Shown here: piece after piece, positions 7,363 through 15,682 of the stretch
Position numbering within the stretch: position 1 is the first letter of the stretch
How the letters are laid out: each line of letters begins with the position of its first letter
Assembly (NCBI GenBank): GCA_964587655.1
Contig: CAZPMT010000020.1
Location: 1 to 59,162 of the forward strand
Source: CAZPMT01 sp964587655
GTDB lineage: Bacteria; Hydrogenedentota; Hydrogenedentia; Hydrogenedentales; SLHB01
Length of the DNA: 59,162 nucleotides
Direction: 5' to 3'
Program-made: the position numbers and the translations under genes
Notes under the pieces: model-generated
The model's database searches: none
The model's input: only the letters and a program-made list of their open reading frames with translations
Told to the model about the DNA's origin: nothing

Positions 7363-10044
7363 ATGTCGCCGGAGATCACGAGACGCACTTTCATGGGAGG
7401 CACGGTGGGAATCGGGTTAGGCCTTGCCGTCAAAGGGCAAACCGCGGACGGCGCGCAGCCCGAGATCGCAAAGGGCGCCGTTCTCCACCACATCGACTGC
7501 ACGCAGGAGTATCCGGCGGACAAGTATTTCGCGCACGGCAACGTCACGGTCGTCGAATCCCCTGCGGGACGTTATCGCGAGGCGGAGCCCAAGCCCCTCT
7601 CGCGATTCGGATACCGGTTCCGGATCGAAAATATCGGCAAGCCGCACGTGGCCGTCATTCGGTACCCCGACGACAAGCGCCGCTACATGTGCATCATGGA
7701 CGGCACGAGCTACGACCTCACGACCGGTCTGTTCACGGGCTGGGAGCAGCCGTTGACCGGGCGCATGTTGGAACTCCGCCAGATCTTCTGGCCGCGATGG
7801 CAAGATTGCAGCATCGTCTTCATGACGTGGAGCGAAGGCGAGCCCGCGGCAGCCGCTTCGATTGAGATCCAGGAACTGGATCAACTGGCGCCCTTGGACG
7901 TTCCAGGCGATCCGGGCGACGGTTCCCGGCGCGAGATCGGCATTCAATACGAAGACCCCTGCGGGTGCTGCGCCTCGGAAGGCGCCATGACGCGCGACGA
8001 GTGGATCGATCATATCGTTCAATACGCCCGTCACACCGGACAGAACCTCCTCGCGTACCCGATGAATTGGTATCACGGCCCGCAATTCCCTTCCGAGCGC
8101 GAACCCGCGGACAGTTTCGGCGTCGTCGTCGCGCGCGACAGGAAACAGTATTCGCGCTGGACGACGCATCCGATTGATTGGTATGCCAAGCTCCTCGAGA
8201 GATTCGCTCAGGAGGGGCTTGTCTTCCAGGGCGCATTCACATTGCTCCGATTGGGAAGCCTGCTCGAGAAGATGAACATCGATCTCGATTCCATCAAGAA
8301 CGGCGCCGACACCTACAACAACATGCTCTGGAACGACCAAGTGCAGTCGAGCACGAACGATTGGACGCCGATATACAACGCGCGGAACTTCAACAAGATG
8401 GCGGAAATCCTCAAGGACAAACCGCCGACCGAGCCCTGGAACGCGCTGCCGGAGTGGCTGTACGGCGAACGGAACACGCCCGGCGCGCATATGGGCCCGA
8501 TGTTCAACCCGCTGCATCCGGTGGTCCGGGAAGCCCTGTTGGGTTATGTTAGCGAAGTTGGCGCGCGCTACGCGCCTTATCCCGCTTTCAAAGGAATGTC
8601 GTTCAACATGTTCGCCAGCGCAATGCCGTGGTTCGGATCGATCCACGCCGGATACGACGACTATTCCATCGACCTCTTCGAAAAAGAAACCGGTATCCAC
8701 GTCCCCGTTGACGCGAAAGCGCCCAACCGCTTCTCGGCGCGGTACGCGCACTTGACCACGACGTGCCGGCCCGCGTGGGTCGACTGGCGGTGCCGCAAGA
8801 TACGGACGCTTTTCGGCGAACTCCACAAGGCCTTAACCGCTTCGCGCGCCGATCTGCGATTGACCGTCACCTTGTGGGACGAAACCACCGTCACGAGCGT
8901 CCTCGGCGCCGCCTCGGCGGCGCTGCAAGTGTACGCGCGACCGAGCATGCTGGAGTTCTACCGCGACGCGGGCATCGACCTTGAAATGTACCGCGACCAA
9001 CCCGGCCTTGAAATGGATCGCGGCATGGGGAACGCGCGCGACCGCGGCGGCCACGGTCCGAATCCATGCGGCGGCACGAGCCTGCTCATCGAAGAGCAAA
9101 CCTTGTACCACGACTTTGACTACCTCGATGAGGAAACCCTCGATGCGTTCCGTCATCACAATCGTGCCGGGGCGTTCATCTTCAATTGCTGGGTCGAGGC
9201 ATGGGGGCGGCACGTGTGGTTCCATCCCGAACCAGGCGACGCCAATGTGGCAGAGCTATCCGTCATGGACGGGCAACCCGTCGAAGGCGTCCTGCGCATC
9301 AACTCCGAATATCCGAAGGACGGGTTCTGGTGGGATTCGCAGTTGCGGATCACGCCCGGGTTTCCGACGGCGCTCCACTTCCTAGAACCGTACTGCCACG
9401 CCCTGGCCGAGTTCGATGCGTGCCGCATCACGCGCGGCGGCCTGTTTATCGATAAGGCGCACACGGAGGCGCTGCGGCAATTCACGCGGGCGTATCGCGC
9501 GCTTCCCGCACGAAAGTTCGATACCGTCGGCGAGACCACCGATCCCGTCGCCGTCCGCAGTTTGCTGTACGAGGGCAAGCGCTTCTTCTACGCCGTCAAC
9601 CGCGACTACTATCCGATTGAGGTCCAGCTTCGTTTCAACGACACGCCACAGTTTGTCAAACAACGACAAACTGTGGACGGCGTACGCGATCTCGCCACGG
9701 GCGAGCCGATCTCGCCGATTGCCCTCGGCAGATTTACGCTCGGACCGTACGAACTCCGCGCGTTCTCGATGGCGCCCGGCAACGAACTTGCCGGTTTCGT
9801 CGCCGTGCCTCCTCCGGAGATCGTGAAAAACATCGCTGAGGAGACAGAAGCGAGCTTCGACGCCTTCGCGAAACTCCGTTCGTCCGGCAGGATGATACCG
9901 GGCATGGACATCATCGAATCCCGGATGCGCTCGGCGCTCCAGCAGGGGGAAGTGGCATTCCTGAGACGCGCGCTCACCGGCTACATCGTTCGGAAATGCA
10001 AAGAGGAAATCGCCCGCAAGGACGTACCGGCACACGCCGTCTGA
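7363..10044 (+). CDS. Tat-exported glycoside-hydrolase-like protein
   Basis: A large protein of 893 residues beginning with a twin-arginine signal: EITRRTFMGG at 4-13 followed by a glycine/alanine-rich hydrophobic stretch. This implies folded export to the periplasm or cell surface. The body is rich in Trp, Tyr and Asp (for example YPMNWYHGPQFPSER and WVDWRCRKIRTLFGEL). That fits a TIM-barrel carbohydrate-active enzyme of an uncharacterised group, followed by a beta-rich tail. I do not recognise the exact family or substrate. The ATG at 7363 is chosen because it has a GAGG site upstream and places the RR motif at the N-terminus. A 31-bp palindrome lies inside the gene and encodes residues 762-772. 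Confidence 0.7.
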   Translation: MSPEITRRTFMGGTVGIGLGLAVKGQTADGAQPEIAKGAVLHHIDCTQEYPADKYFAHGNVTVVESPAGRYREAEPKPLSRFGYRFRIENIGKPHVAVIRYPDDKRRYMCIMDGTSYDLTTGLFTGWEQPLTGRMLELRQIFWPRWQDCSIVFMTWSEGEPAAAASIEIQELDQLAPLDVPGDPGDGSRREIGIQYEDPCGCCASEGAMTRDEWIDHIVQYARHTGQNLLAYPMNWYHGPQFPSEREPADSFGVVVARDRKQYSRWTTHPIDWYAKLLERFAQEGLVFQGAFTLLRLGSLLEKMNIDLDSIKNGADTYNNMLWNDQVQSSTNDWTPIYNARNFNKMAEILKDKPPTEPWNALPEWLYGERNTPGAHMGPMFNPLHPVVREALLGYVSEVGARYAPYPAFKGMSFNMFASAMPWFGSIHAGYDDYSIDLFEKETGIHVPVDAKAPNRFSARYAHLTTTCRPAWVDWRCRKIRTLFGELHKALTASRADLRLTVTLWDETTVTSVLGAASAALQVYARPSMLEFYRDAGIDLEMYRDQPGLEMDRGMGNARDRGGHGPNPCGGTSLLIEEQTLYHDFDYLDEETLDAFRHHNRAGAFIFNCWVEAWGRHVWFHPEPGDANVAELSVMDGQPVEGVLRINSEYPKDGFWWDSQLRITPGFPTALHFLEPYCHALAEFDACRITRGGLFIDKAHTEALRQFTRAYRALPARKFDTVGETTDPVAVRSLLYEGKRFFYAVNRDYYPIEVQLRFNDTPQFVKQRQTVDGVRDLATGEPISPIALGRFTLGPYELRAFSMAPGNELAGFVAVPPPEIVKNIAEETEASFDAFAKLRSSGRMIPGMDIIESRMRSALQQGEVAFLRRALTGYIVRKCKEEIARKDVPAHAV
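9646..9676 (+). repeat. In-frame palindromic element within the Tat-exported protein gene
   Basis: CCACAGTTTGTC (9646-9657) and GACAAACTGTGG (9665-9676) form a perfect 12-base inverted repeat around a 7-base loop. It is read in frame as PQFVKQRQTVD (residues 762-772). A near-identical element in the same reading frame occurs in the unrelated aldo/keto reductase gene at 12088-12116. Confidence 0.85.
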
Positions 10045-10057
10045 CGCAAAGCCGCAT

Positions 10058-10981
10058 TCACCAACCCGCTAACGCGCCTGTCGCCAGTGCGGTTTGCCTC
10101 TCGTTGCTGCTGTTGTGCGCGACCCATTCGAGGAACTTGCGCGCGGCGGGCGTGTGTATGTCTCCTGCGAGGCCGATCGCGCCGCTCAAGTCCTCACTGA
10201 AGATGCGCGGATCCATCATCAGTCTCTGCGACTCCCGGTCCCCGTGAACCAGACCCAGCGTCAGGAGCACCTCCGTCCTCTCCTGGGCCTGCTCCCCCAC
10301 TCCCAATTCCTGCGCGATCCGCCGGTTGATCTCGGGAACGAACTCGCGCACCTCGGCCGACGAAAGCGAAGACACCTGGAGTTGGATCAAGTCATACGGA
10401 TAGTCGAGCTCCGTTACGTCTGGCGCGTGCAGTTTCAGTAAAGCCGCCAGCGCCGCCTTGTCGCGGACGTGCGACAGCACGAACAACGCCATCTCGCGCT
10501 CTTTCATATCGGCCGTCGCGTCCGTCACGAGGTCGGACAGGAACGACGTGGCCGCCGCGCCGAACCGGGCCATGTCGCTCGTCAGGCTCAAGCCGTCGTC
10601 GATGCCCGCGAACATCCCTCCGCGTTCCCGATTGCGCTGCAGCGCATAGAATCCGCGCCGCCACGCCGCCACGACTTCGTCGTTCCTCGGCTCGCGTGGT
10701 TCGGCGACCTGCCTCAGGGCCTGTTTCAAGACGAGTCTCAGCCGCTCATTCTCGGCGCCCTTCTCCGCCGCACGAGATCGTTCTACTTCCTCGCGGAGTT
10801 CCGCGTTCTCTCGCCGAAGCCCCTCGACGGACCCCGCATCGGGCGGCGCGATGGCGACAGCTCCGGCAAGAGCGGCCTTCGACGCCAAGTGTTCCGAAGC
10901 AACCAGCCAGACAATTGTCGCGGTGACCACCAGCGAAGTCGCCCACAGCGCGGCAATCGCTATGTTTGAACCCCGTCTCAT
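10058..10981 (-). CDS. Membrane-anchored coiled-coil protein of unknown function
   Basis: A protein of 307 residues with a short basic N-terminus, one membrane segment (about residues 7-27), a charged coiled-coil region (about 55-90) and a helical, leucine-rich C-terminal part that may be HEAT/TPR-like. I do not recognise a family. The ATG at 10981 is chosen over an in-frame TTG 18 bases upstream because GGGAGGT lies seven bases before it. The gene stands alone on the minus strand, downstream of the inverted repeat at 11056-11157. A scaffold or regulatory role at the membrane is possible but not shown. Confidence 0.65.
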   Translation of the reverse strand: MRRGSNIAIAALWATSLVVTATIVWLVASEHLASKAALAGAVAIAPPDAGSVEGLRRENAELREEVERSRAAEKGAENERLRLVLKQALRQVAEPREPRNDEVVAAWRRGFYALQRNRERGGMFAGIDDGLSLTSDMARFGAAATSFLSDLVTDATADMKEREMALFVLSHVRDKAALAALLKLHAPDVTELDYPYDLIQLQVSSLSSAEVREFVPEINRRIAQELGVGEQAQERTEVLLTLGLVHGDRESQRLMMDPRIFSEDLSGAIGLAGDIHTPAARKFLEWVAHNSSNERQTALATGALAGW

Positions 10982-11055
10982 TCTTCGCACCTCCCACAAT
11001 TGCCCCTACGCAGCCTATCACCGGCTCAATAGCGAATCGGAAAACCCGCGCCAAT

Positions 11056-11157
11056 CGATTCCGTGGCCGCGGCGTCCTCGCCGCGTTCTCGTGAAGAACC
11101 GCTTGACGGAAGGTGTTTCCGCCGAAACGCGGCGAGGACGCCGCGGCCACGGAATCG
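11056..11157. repeat. Perfect 32-bp inverted repeat (GTGGCCGCGGCGTCCTCGCC type)
   Basis: The segments 11056-11087 and 11126-11157 are perfect reverse complements over 32 bases, separated by a 38-base loop. The core is GGCCGCGGCGTCCTCGCC. It lies between two minus-strand genes and would form a very stable hairpin. It looks like a MITE-like palindromic element rather than a simple terminator, because no T-run follows either arm. Confidence 0.85.
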
Positions 11158-11178
11158 TACGAATGCGGACAAGGCCCG

Positions 11179-12336
11179 TCAGTGGCCGGCGTCGGCCAGG
11201 GCCTTGTGAGACTCTTTCAACTGTGCGGGAATATCGATGTGTTGCGGGCATTTGGGTTTGCAGGTCCCGCACTCGACGCACGCGTCCGCCGCCTTTCCGC
11301 CCTTGTCTGCGGGCGCCCCGAGCATACGTGCGTAATCGTCCCGCGCGTTCTCCCACAGGCCATAGACGCGCGCGCGATTGTACAAATCGAAAACGCCGCG
11401 TATGTTGACCTCCTCCGGACACGGCATGCAGTATCCGCAGCCAGTGCAATAGAGATCGGCCATGTTCTTGAGGCGACCAAGTTGCGCGTCGATGGCCGAT
11501 TTGTCGGCCTCGGTCAACGCATTCGCGTCGGACGCCACGGCGATATTCTCCTCGACGTGGGCCATGGCGCTCATTCCCGATATCGCCACGCTCACGCCGG
11601 GGTTGGCCATGACAAATCGCAGCGCCAGTTCCGGAATCCGGTCGACGCCCGGAACCATCGCAGCGAGGACGTCATTAGGCACGCCCAGACGGCCCCCGCC
11701 TACCGGCCCCATCACAACAACGCCGATTCCCTTCGCGTGGGCGCGGGCGATGCCCGGTTCAAGCTGGCGATCCAGAAGGTTGTACTGGAGCGTTATCACC
11801 GAGGGATATCCAGAATCGACGATCTCACAAAGGGCGTCGTTGTCGTCGTGAAACGAGCAGCAGATATGCCTGATAAGACCTTGGTCCCGCGCCTTCTCCA
11901 TCCACCGGCTCATCGTTGGCAGTACGTGTTCACGGAATGACGCGCGATTGACGCCGTGGTGGTTGTAGATGTCGATCGTGTCGACCCGCAACCGCCTCAG
12001 GCTCTGCTCCAGCAGTGTCCACCATTCCTTCTCGTCCGCCCCGAAATAGTGATTCTTCGTGGACAGCACCACCTTGTCTCGCCATCCCACAGTTTGTCCC
12101 CGTTTGACAAACTGTGCCAGCGCCTCGCCCACGACGCTCTCGCTATCCGAATTACAGTAACCGACCGCCGTGTCGATGTAATTCACGCCCGCTTCGAACG
12201 CGCGGTGTATCATGGGGATCGCCAGGTCGCGATCTATGCGGGCCTCGGGCCCTTCGCCCTTCATCGGCAGGCGCATCGCGCCGAAACCCAGTTGCGATAC
12301 GCTGTATCCTGTCTTGCCCAGCATGCGGTATTGCAT
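11179..12336 (-). CDS. Aldo/keto reductase with C-terminal 2x[4Fe-4S] ferredoxin domain
   Basis: A 385-residue oxidoreductase. The N-terminal TIM-barrel AKR domain carries the catalytic tetrad candidates Asp55, Tyr60, Lys94 and His126/127 and the start RMLGKTGYSVSQLGFGAMR. The C-terminus has two cysteine clusters, CTGCGYCMPC (297-306) and CVECGTCKPKC (353-363), which should hold two [4Fe-4S] clusters. This fused type is common in anaerobes; the substrate is unknown. An unusual insertion of about ten residues, QFVKRGQTVG (75-84), lies between the helix after GEAL and the strand RDKVVLSTK. It is encoded by a palindromic DNA repeat. Confidence 0.9.
   Translation of the reverse strand: MQYRMLGKTGYSVSQLGFGAMRLPMKGEGPEARIDRDLAIPMIHRAFEAGVNYIDTAVGYCNSDSESVVGEALAQFVKRGQTVGWRDKVVLSTKNHYFGADEKEWWTLLEQSLRRLRVDTIDIYNHHGVNRASFREHVLPTMSRWMEKARDQGLIRHICCSFHDDNDALCEIVDSGYPSVITLQYNLLDRQLEPGIARAHAKGIGVVVMGPVGGGRLGVPNDVLAAMVPGVDRIPELALRFVMANPGVSVAISGMSAMAHVEENIAVASDANALTEADKSAIDAQLGRLKNMADLYCTGCGYCMPCPEEVNIRGVFDLYNRARVYGLWENARDDYARMLGAPADKGGKAADACVECGTCKPKCPQHIDIPAQLKESHKALADAGH
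12088..12116 (-). repeat. In-frame palindromic element within the aldo/keto reductase gene
   Basis: CACAGTTTGTC (12088-12098) and GACAAACTGTG (12106-12116) form an 11-base perfect inverted repeat around a 7-base loop. On the coding strand it reads Q75-FVKRGQT-V83. It matches the element at 9646-9676 except for three loop bases, and has the same coding orientation and frame. Homologous AKRs are normally shorter at this site, so it looks inserted. Confidence 0.85.
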
Positions 12337-12450
12337 GGACCTCTCCTAATGCGGTCACGCCGCAAAAGTAGCAGAGCGCCCGCTCGCTACGCAAGTCCGT
12401 GACAGTCCATGACCGTCGAGCCTGCGGTCCCCTCCGATTGGAGCGCGGTT

Positions 12451-12476
12451 AGACAAGGGGTTGCAGCCCCTTGTCT
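12451..12476. repeat. Palindromic hairpin AGACAAGGGG / CCCCTTGTCT
   Basis: A perfect 10-base inverted repeat with the 6-base loop TTGCAG lies between the start of the AKR gene and the end of the next minus-strand gene. It could terminate transcription from the right, but on the minus strand no T-run follows the stem; on the plus strand TTCTT follows. It may instead be another copy of a dispersed palindromic repeat. Confidence 0.55.
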
Positions 12477-12494
12477 TCTTGGACCTGATCCGGG

Positions 12495-13796
12495 TCAGTC
12501 TTGCGTCGCGGGCGGCCAGTGGATCAGCACGTCGTCGCCTCGCGGGTGTAACCTTCCCTCGGGGATGAGTCCGCCGCCGTCGTCTTTCTCGTTAGCACCT
12601 GCCGAGTGCAGTTGATAGTCCTCGCCGGCATGCTTGTACACGAAAGCGCCGTCCGTGAAAGGATCTTTGGGTATTTCGTCGATGTACTTGGGAATGAGAT
12701 CGTCCAGCGCTTCGGGGTAGCCGCCCTGATCCCGTCGATAGCGTTCCAAGGCAACAATGAGGGCCGCGCCGCTGAATCCGACGTCCGTTCTCGCTTTCGA
12801 CGAGGCCAGTTCGCTTACGAATGATGTGAGTTTGCCGGCGGCATTGCTCTTCCCCAGTTCCTCCCACAGCCCCTGCCTCCGTTTCCGAATCGCGGGGTAG
12901 GGCTGTTTGATAAGGTCGAAGAGCTCGTCCCGGTGGGTCAGCGCCCATTTCCGCAATCGCCGGCGCTCATAGGATCTGAGCGCATCCTGAAGCATCCGAG
13001 CGGCAACGTTGCCTCTTGGAGGCGGCATTGGAGAGAAAGCCCCACAGTCCATATCTCGCAACAGCAAGGTTAGATTGGCGACGGACGGCCCGACCTCGGC
13101 ATGCAGAGCGCGAATATCCTTGAGCGCCTGTTCGAGTGTCGCGTCAGACCAACCCCGGGCCATCGCATAAATGCAAGGCAGCACCAGCATGTCGCCCGTT
13201 TTCCCCTCGTCGCGCAGGAGAAGTCCAAAGCGAATTGCCTCGAGTACTCCTTTCAGCGCGCCGGCTTCGTCTCCGGCGCGAGATGCCTGCACGCCACGCG
13301 CCATGAGAAGCAGGCCCAGTCTGTACGCGCCCTTGAGTTTCGTGCGCGGATCTTGCGCATCGGCGAACTTGGGGGACTTGGCCCAATCGATGGGCAAGAG
13401 AAAATATGGCCGTTGCAGCGCCTCGCGCGCCTTGACTATGGCCGGTTCACAAGCATCGAGATACTCCATGAGTTGCGGATCGTCATCGGGACGCCCCACG
13501 TCGAGAAGCCATCCCATCGAACCCTCTTCCTGCCGGTACTTCTCCTTGAACCGTGGATCGTCCTTGCTCTGTACAACGGCATGGGGCGGCGCCGGCGGCA
13601 GGAGACTCAAGGCTTCGGCAATGACAAAGAAGGCATTCTCCGGCGCGAACCTCTTCGCGGCCATCTCGGGAGACTCCGGCGGCATGATAGGTTCGATCTC
13701 TCGCAGTAACGGTATCAACGCGACGAGCACGCCGGCCAGGACGAACAGTCCCACCAGGAGGAGAACATTGCCGAGCACGCAATTCCGTTTCGCCAT
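12495..13796 (-). CDS. Membrane-anchored protein with pseudopilin-like C-terminus, paralogue 1
   Basis: A protein of 433 residues: one N-terminal membrane segment (LLLVGLFVLAGVLVALIPLL), then PIMPPESPEMAAKR, a long helical region, and a C-terminal block (about 345-415) with ALERYRRDQGGYPEALDDL and DPFTDGAFVY. The last block resembles the C-terminal domain of GspG-type major pseudopilins. However, there is no prepilin cleavage motif, so it is not a pilin. The function is unknown; an envelope role is likely. The ATG at 13796 has AAGGA seven bases upstream. It is the second member of a tandem duplication with the gene at 13879-15207. Confidence 0.7.
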   Translation of the reverse strand: MAKRNCVLGNVLLLVGLFVLAGVLVALIPLLREIEPIMPPESPEMAAKRFAPENAFFVIAEALSLLPPAPPHAVVQSKDDPRFKEKYRQEEGSMGWLLDVGRPDDDPQLMEYLDACEPAIVKAREALQRPYFLLPIDWAKSPKFADAQDPRTKLKGAYRLGLLLMARGVQASRAGDEAGALKGVLEAIRFGLLLRDEGKTGDMLVLPCIYAMARGWSDATLEQALKDIRALHAEVGPSVANLTLLLRDMDCGAFSPMPPPRGNVAARMLQDALRSYERRRLRKWALTHRDELFDLIKQPYPAIRKRRQGLWEELGKSNAAGKLTSFVSELASSKARTDVGFSGAALIVALERYRRDQGGYPEALDDLIPKYIDEIPKDPFTDGAFVYKHAGEDYQLHSAGANEKDDGGGLIPEGRLHPRGDDVLIHWPPATQD

Positions 13797-13878
13797 CAAT
13801 CATTCCTTCTACTTCGAACATTTCTCCCAGTGCGCCGCATCCTCGGACCGGCAAGCAGCGCCGTACGCCTCAACGGTA

Positions 13879-15207
13879 TCAGTTTTCCGTCGCGCGCGGC
13901 CAGTGGATCACCACGTCGTCCGAGGGCTGAGACCTTCCTTCGGGAATGAATCCGCCGCCGTTATCCTTCTGGTTCCGCCCCGCGGAATAGAGCTGGTAGT
14001 CCACGCCGGCGCGCTTGTATATGAGCGAACCTTCCGTGAACGGGTCTTTGGGTATCGAATCGATGTATGTGGGAACGAGCGCGTCAAGCGTTTCCGGAAA
14101 ACCGCCATGGGCCCGTCGATAACGCTCCAAGGCGATAACGAGGGCAGCTCCGTTGAACGCCACTTTCGTCTTTGCTTGCGACTCAGCCAAGACGTATATG
14201 GGGAACGCGAGGGCGTCGACGTATCCCCATCTCCCCTCTTTTTCCGCCGTTGACTTCCACTTCCGGACCTCCGAAAAGGGGCGATCCACAATCGCAAACA
14301 GTTCGTCCCGGTGGCGCCTGGCCCATGCCCGCAACCCCCGGCGCTGCAGGGACGTCACCGTGCCAATAAAGGCCCTTTCCACAGTACCGCCCATCGGGGG
14401 GCCCATGTCAGGAAAAGCCCCGCAGTCGATCTCGCGCAGGATGAACGCCAGGTTGTCCACCGGAGGTTTGAGTTCGCCATGCAGTCCACGGATCTCCGCA
14501 AACATTTTGTCAAGCATCGCGTCCGACCCGGTCCGGACCATCTCGTCAAGGCAGGACAATCCTCTAACCAGAATCGCGTCCGAGGCGCGGTTGTCCAGGC
14601 CGTCGTTGCGAACAAACAGAGCGAGACGAACCGCGTCCGATAGTCCTGCAAGAGCGCCGGCTTCATCCCCAGCGCGCAACGATTGCAGGCCGCGCGCCAA
14701 AAGGCGTCCGCCAAGTGCGGGAATATCCCAGGACCTCCGTAACGGGTTGTCTCGATTGTCTGGCCTGTCGTTGTAGCCGGGCAGGTCCGACCAGTCGATG
14801 GGCAATAGGAAATAGGGGAGTTTCAACGCCTCGCGCGTCTTTGCGAGAGCCGGTTCGCAAGCGTTGAGGTACTCGATGAATAGCGGATCGTCATCGGGAC
14901 GTTCCACGTTGATAAGCGATCCCAGAGAGCCCGGCACGGGCCGGTACCAGTCCTGGGACTTCAGATTGTCTTTGTTCGGCACAAACAAGAACGTGGGCTT
15001 CTTCGGTAGTGCGTCCAGGGCCTCGGACAGCAGGAAGAAGGCGTTTTCTTCCGGCGCCAGACGTTTCGCGGCCATCTCGGGGGACTCAGGCGGCATGATA
15101 GGTTCGGCCCGTCGCAACAAAGGTATCAACGCGACGAGCACACCGGCAAAGACGAACAGCCCCAAGAGAATGAGGACGTTGCCACAAGCACGGTATCGCT
15201 TTGCCAT
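13879..15207 (-). CDS. Membrane-anchored protein with pseudopilin-like C-terminus, paralogue 2
   Basis: A 442-residue paralogue of the downstream neighbour with the same architecture: N-terminal membrane anchor (LILLGLFVFAGVLVALIPLL), the shared motif IMPPESPEMAAKR, a helical middle, and the GspG-like end with ALERYRRAHGGFPETLDAL followed by DPFTEGSLIYKRAG. Both proteins end in a VIHWP motif. The ATG at 15207 follows an AAGGAG site at seven bases. The 82-base gap and the similar leader suggest tandem duplication and co-transcription, possibly together with the release-factor-like gene upstream. Confidence 0.7.
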   Translation of the reverse strand: MAKRYRACGNVLILLGLFVFAGVLVALIPLLRRAEPIMPPESPEMAAKRLAPEENAFFLLSEALDALPKKPTFLFVPNKDNLKSQDWYRPVPGSLGSLINVERPDDDPLFIEYLNACEPALAKTREALKLPYFLLPIDWSDLPGYNDRPDNRDNPLRRSWDIPALGGRLLARGLQSLRAGDEAGALAGLSDAVRLALFVRNDGLDNRASDAILVRGLSCLDEMVRTGSDAMLDKMFAEIRGLHGELKPPVDNLAFILREIDCGAFPDMGPPMGGTVERAFIGTVTSLQRRGLRAWARRHRDELFAIVDRPFSEVRKWKSTAEKEGRWGYVDALAFPIYVLAESQAKTKVAFNGAALVIALERYRRAHGGFPETLDALVPTYIDSIPKDPFTEGSLIYKRAGVDYQLYSAGRNQKDNGGGFIPEGRSQPSDDVVIHWPRATEN

Positions 15208-15219
15208 GTACTTCTCCTT

Positions 15220-15585
15220 CTATTCAGATCTTTCCTTACCGTCCGCGGCGCGCCGTCTGCGCCGATCCTTCTGCTTGCGGAGTCGTTCGCGGCGCAACGC
15301 CTCCGGGCTTCTCGCGCCTAGCAAACGCTCCTCGATCAGCTCGCACATGCGCCGCCGCGCCAAGAACCGGTTCAACGCCTGCGACCGGGCCTCCTGCATT
15401 TTCACATCGAGGCCCGTTGGAACGTGGCGCAGATACACACACGTGGCCGAACGGTTGACCTTCTGTCCGCCAGGTCCCCCGGAAGTCACAAACCGTTCAT
15501 CGAGGTCCGCCTCGCGCAGTCCGCACGATTCCATGCGCGCCCGAAGCTCCGCCTCCTTCGCCTGCGTGACGCCAAAGCTTGGCAT
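15220..15585 (-). CDS. Small class I release-factor-like protein (GGQ domain, ArfB/YaeJ-like)
   Basis: A 121-residue protein with the catalytic peptidyl-tRNA hydrolysis motif GGQ at 39-41 in SGGPGGQKVNR, followed by a basic C-terminal tail rich in Arg and Lys. Codon-recognition domains of RF1/RF2 are absent. This is the layout of ArfB/YaeJ-type ribosome rescue factors, which insert the basic tail into the empty mRNA channel of stalled ribosomes and release the nascent chain. It could also belong to the less characterised bacterial RF-like group. The stop is 12 bases before the start of the next minus-strand gene. Confidence 0.85.
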   Translation of the reverse strand: MPSFGVTQAKEAELRARMESCGLREADLDERFVTSGGPGGQKVNRSATCVYLRHVPTGLDVKMQEARSQALNRFLARRRMCELIEERLLGARSPEALRRERLRKQKDRRRRRAADGKERSE

Positions 15586-15682
15586 ACCTGGGCCTTCTCC
15601 CTTCCATTGCTCAACAGAGGGTGAATCATGTTATCTTTATGCAACGGTTTTCAATACGGAAGCCACGAGGCGTACCAAACCA

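Noticed and set aside
12451..12476. Confident rho-independent terminator
   Set aside because: The stem is perfect but there is no T-run on the strand of the flanking genes, so it is listed as a repeat.
14864..15682. N-terminal extension of the polytopic membrane protein
   Set aside because: The extra residues are arginine/serine-rich and overlap two minus-strand genes; the membrane protein proper begins at 15683.
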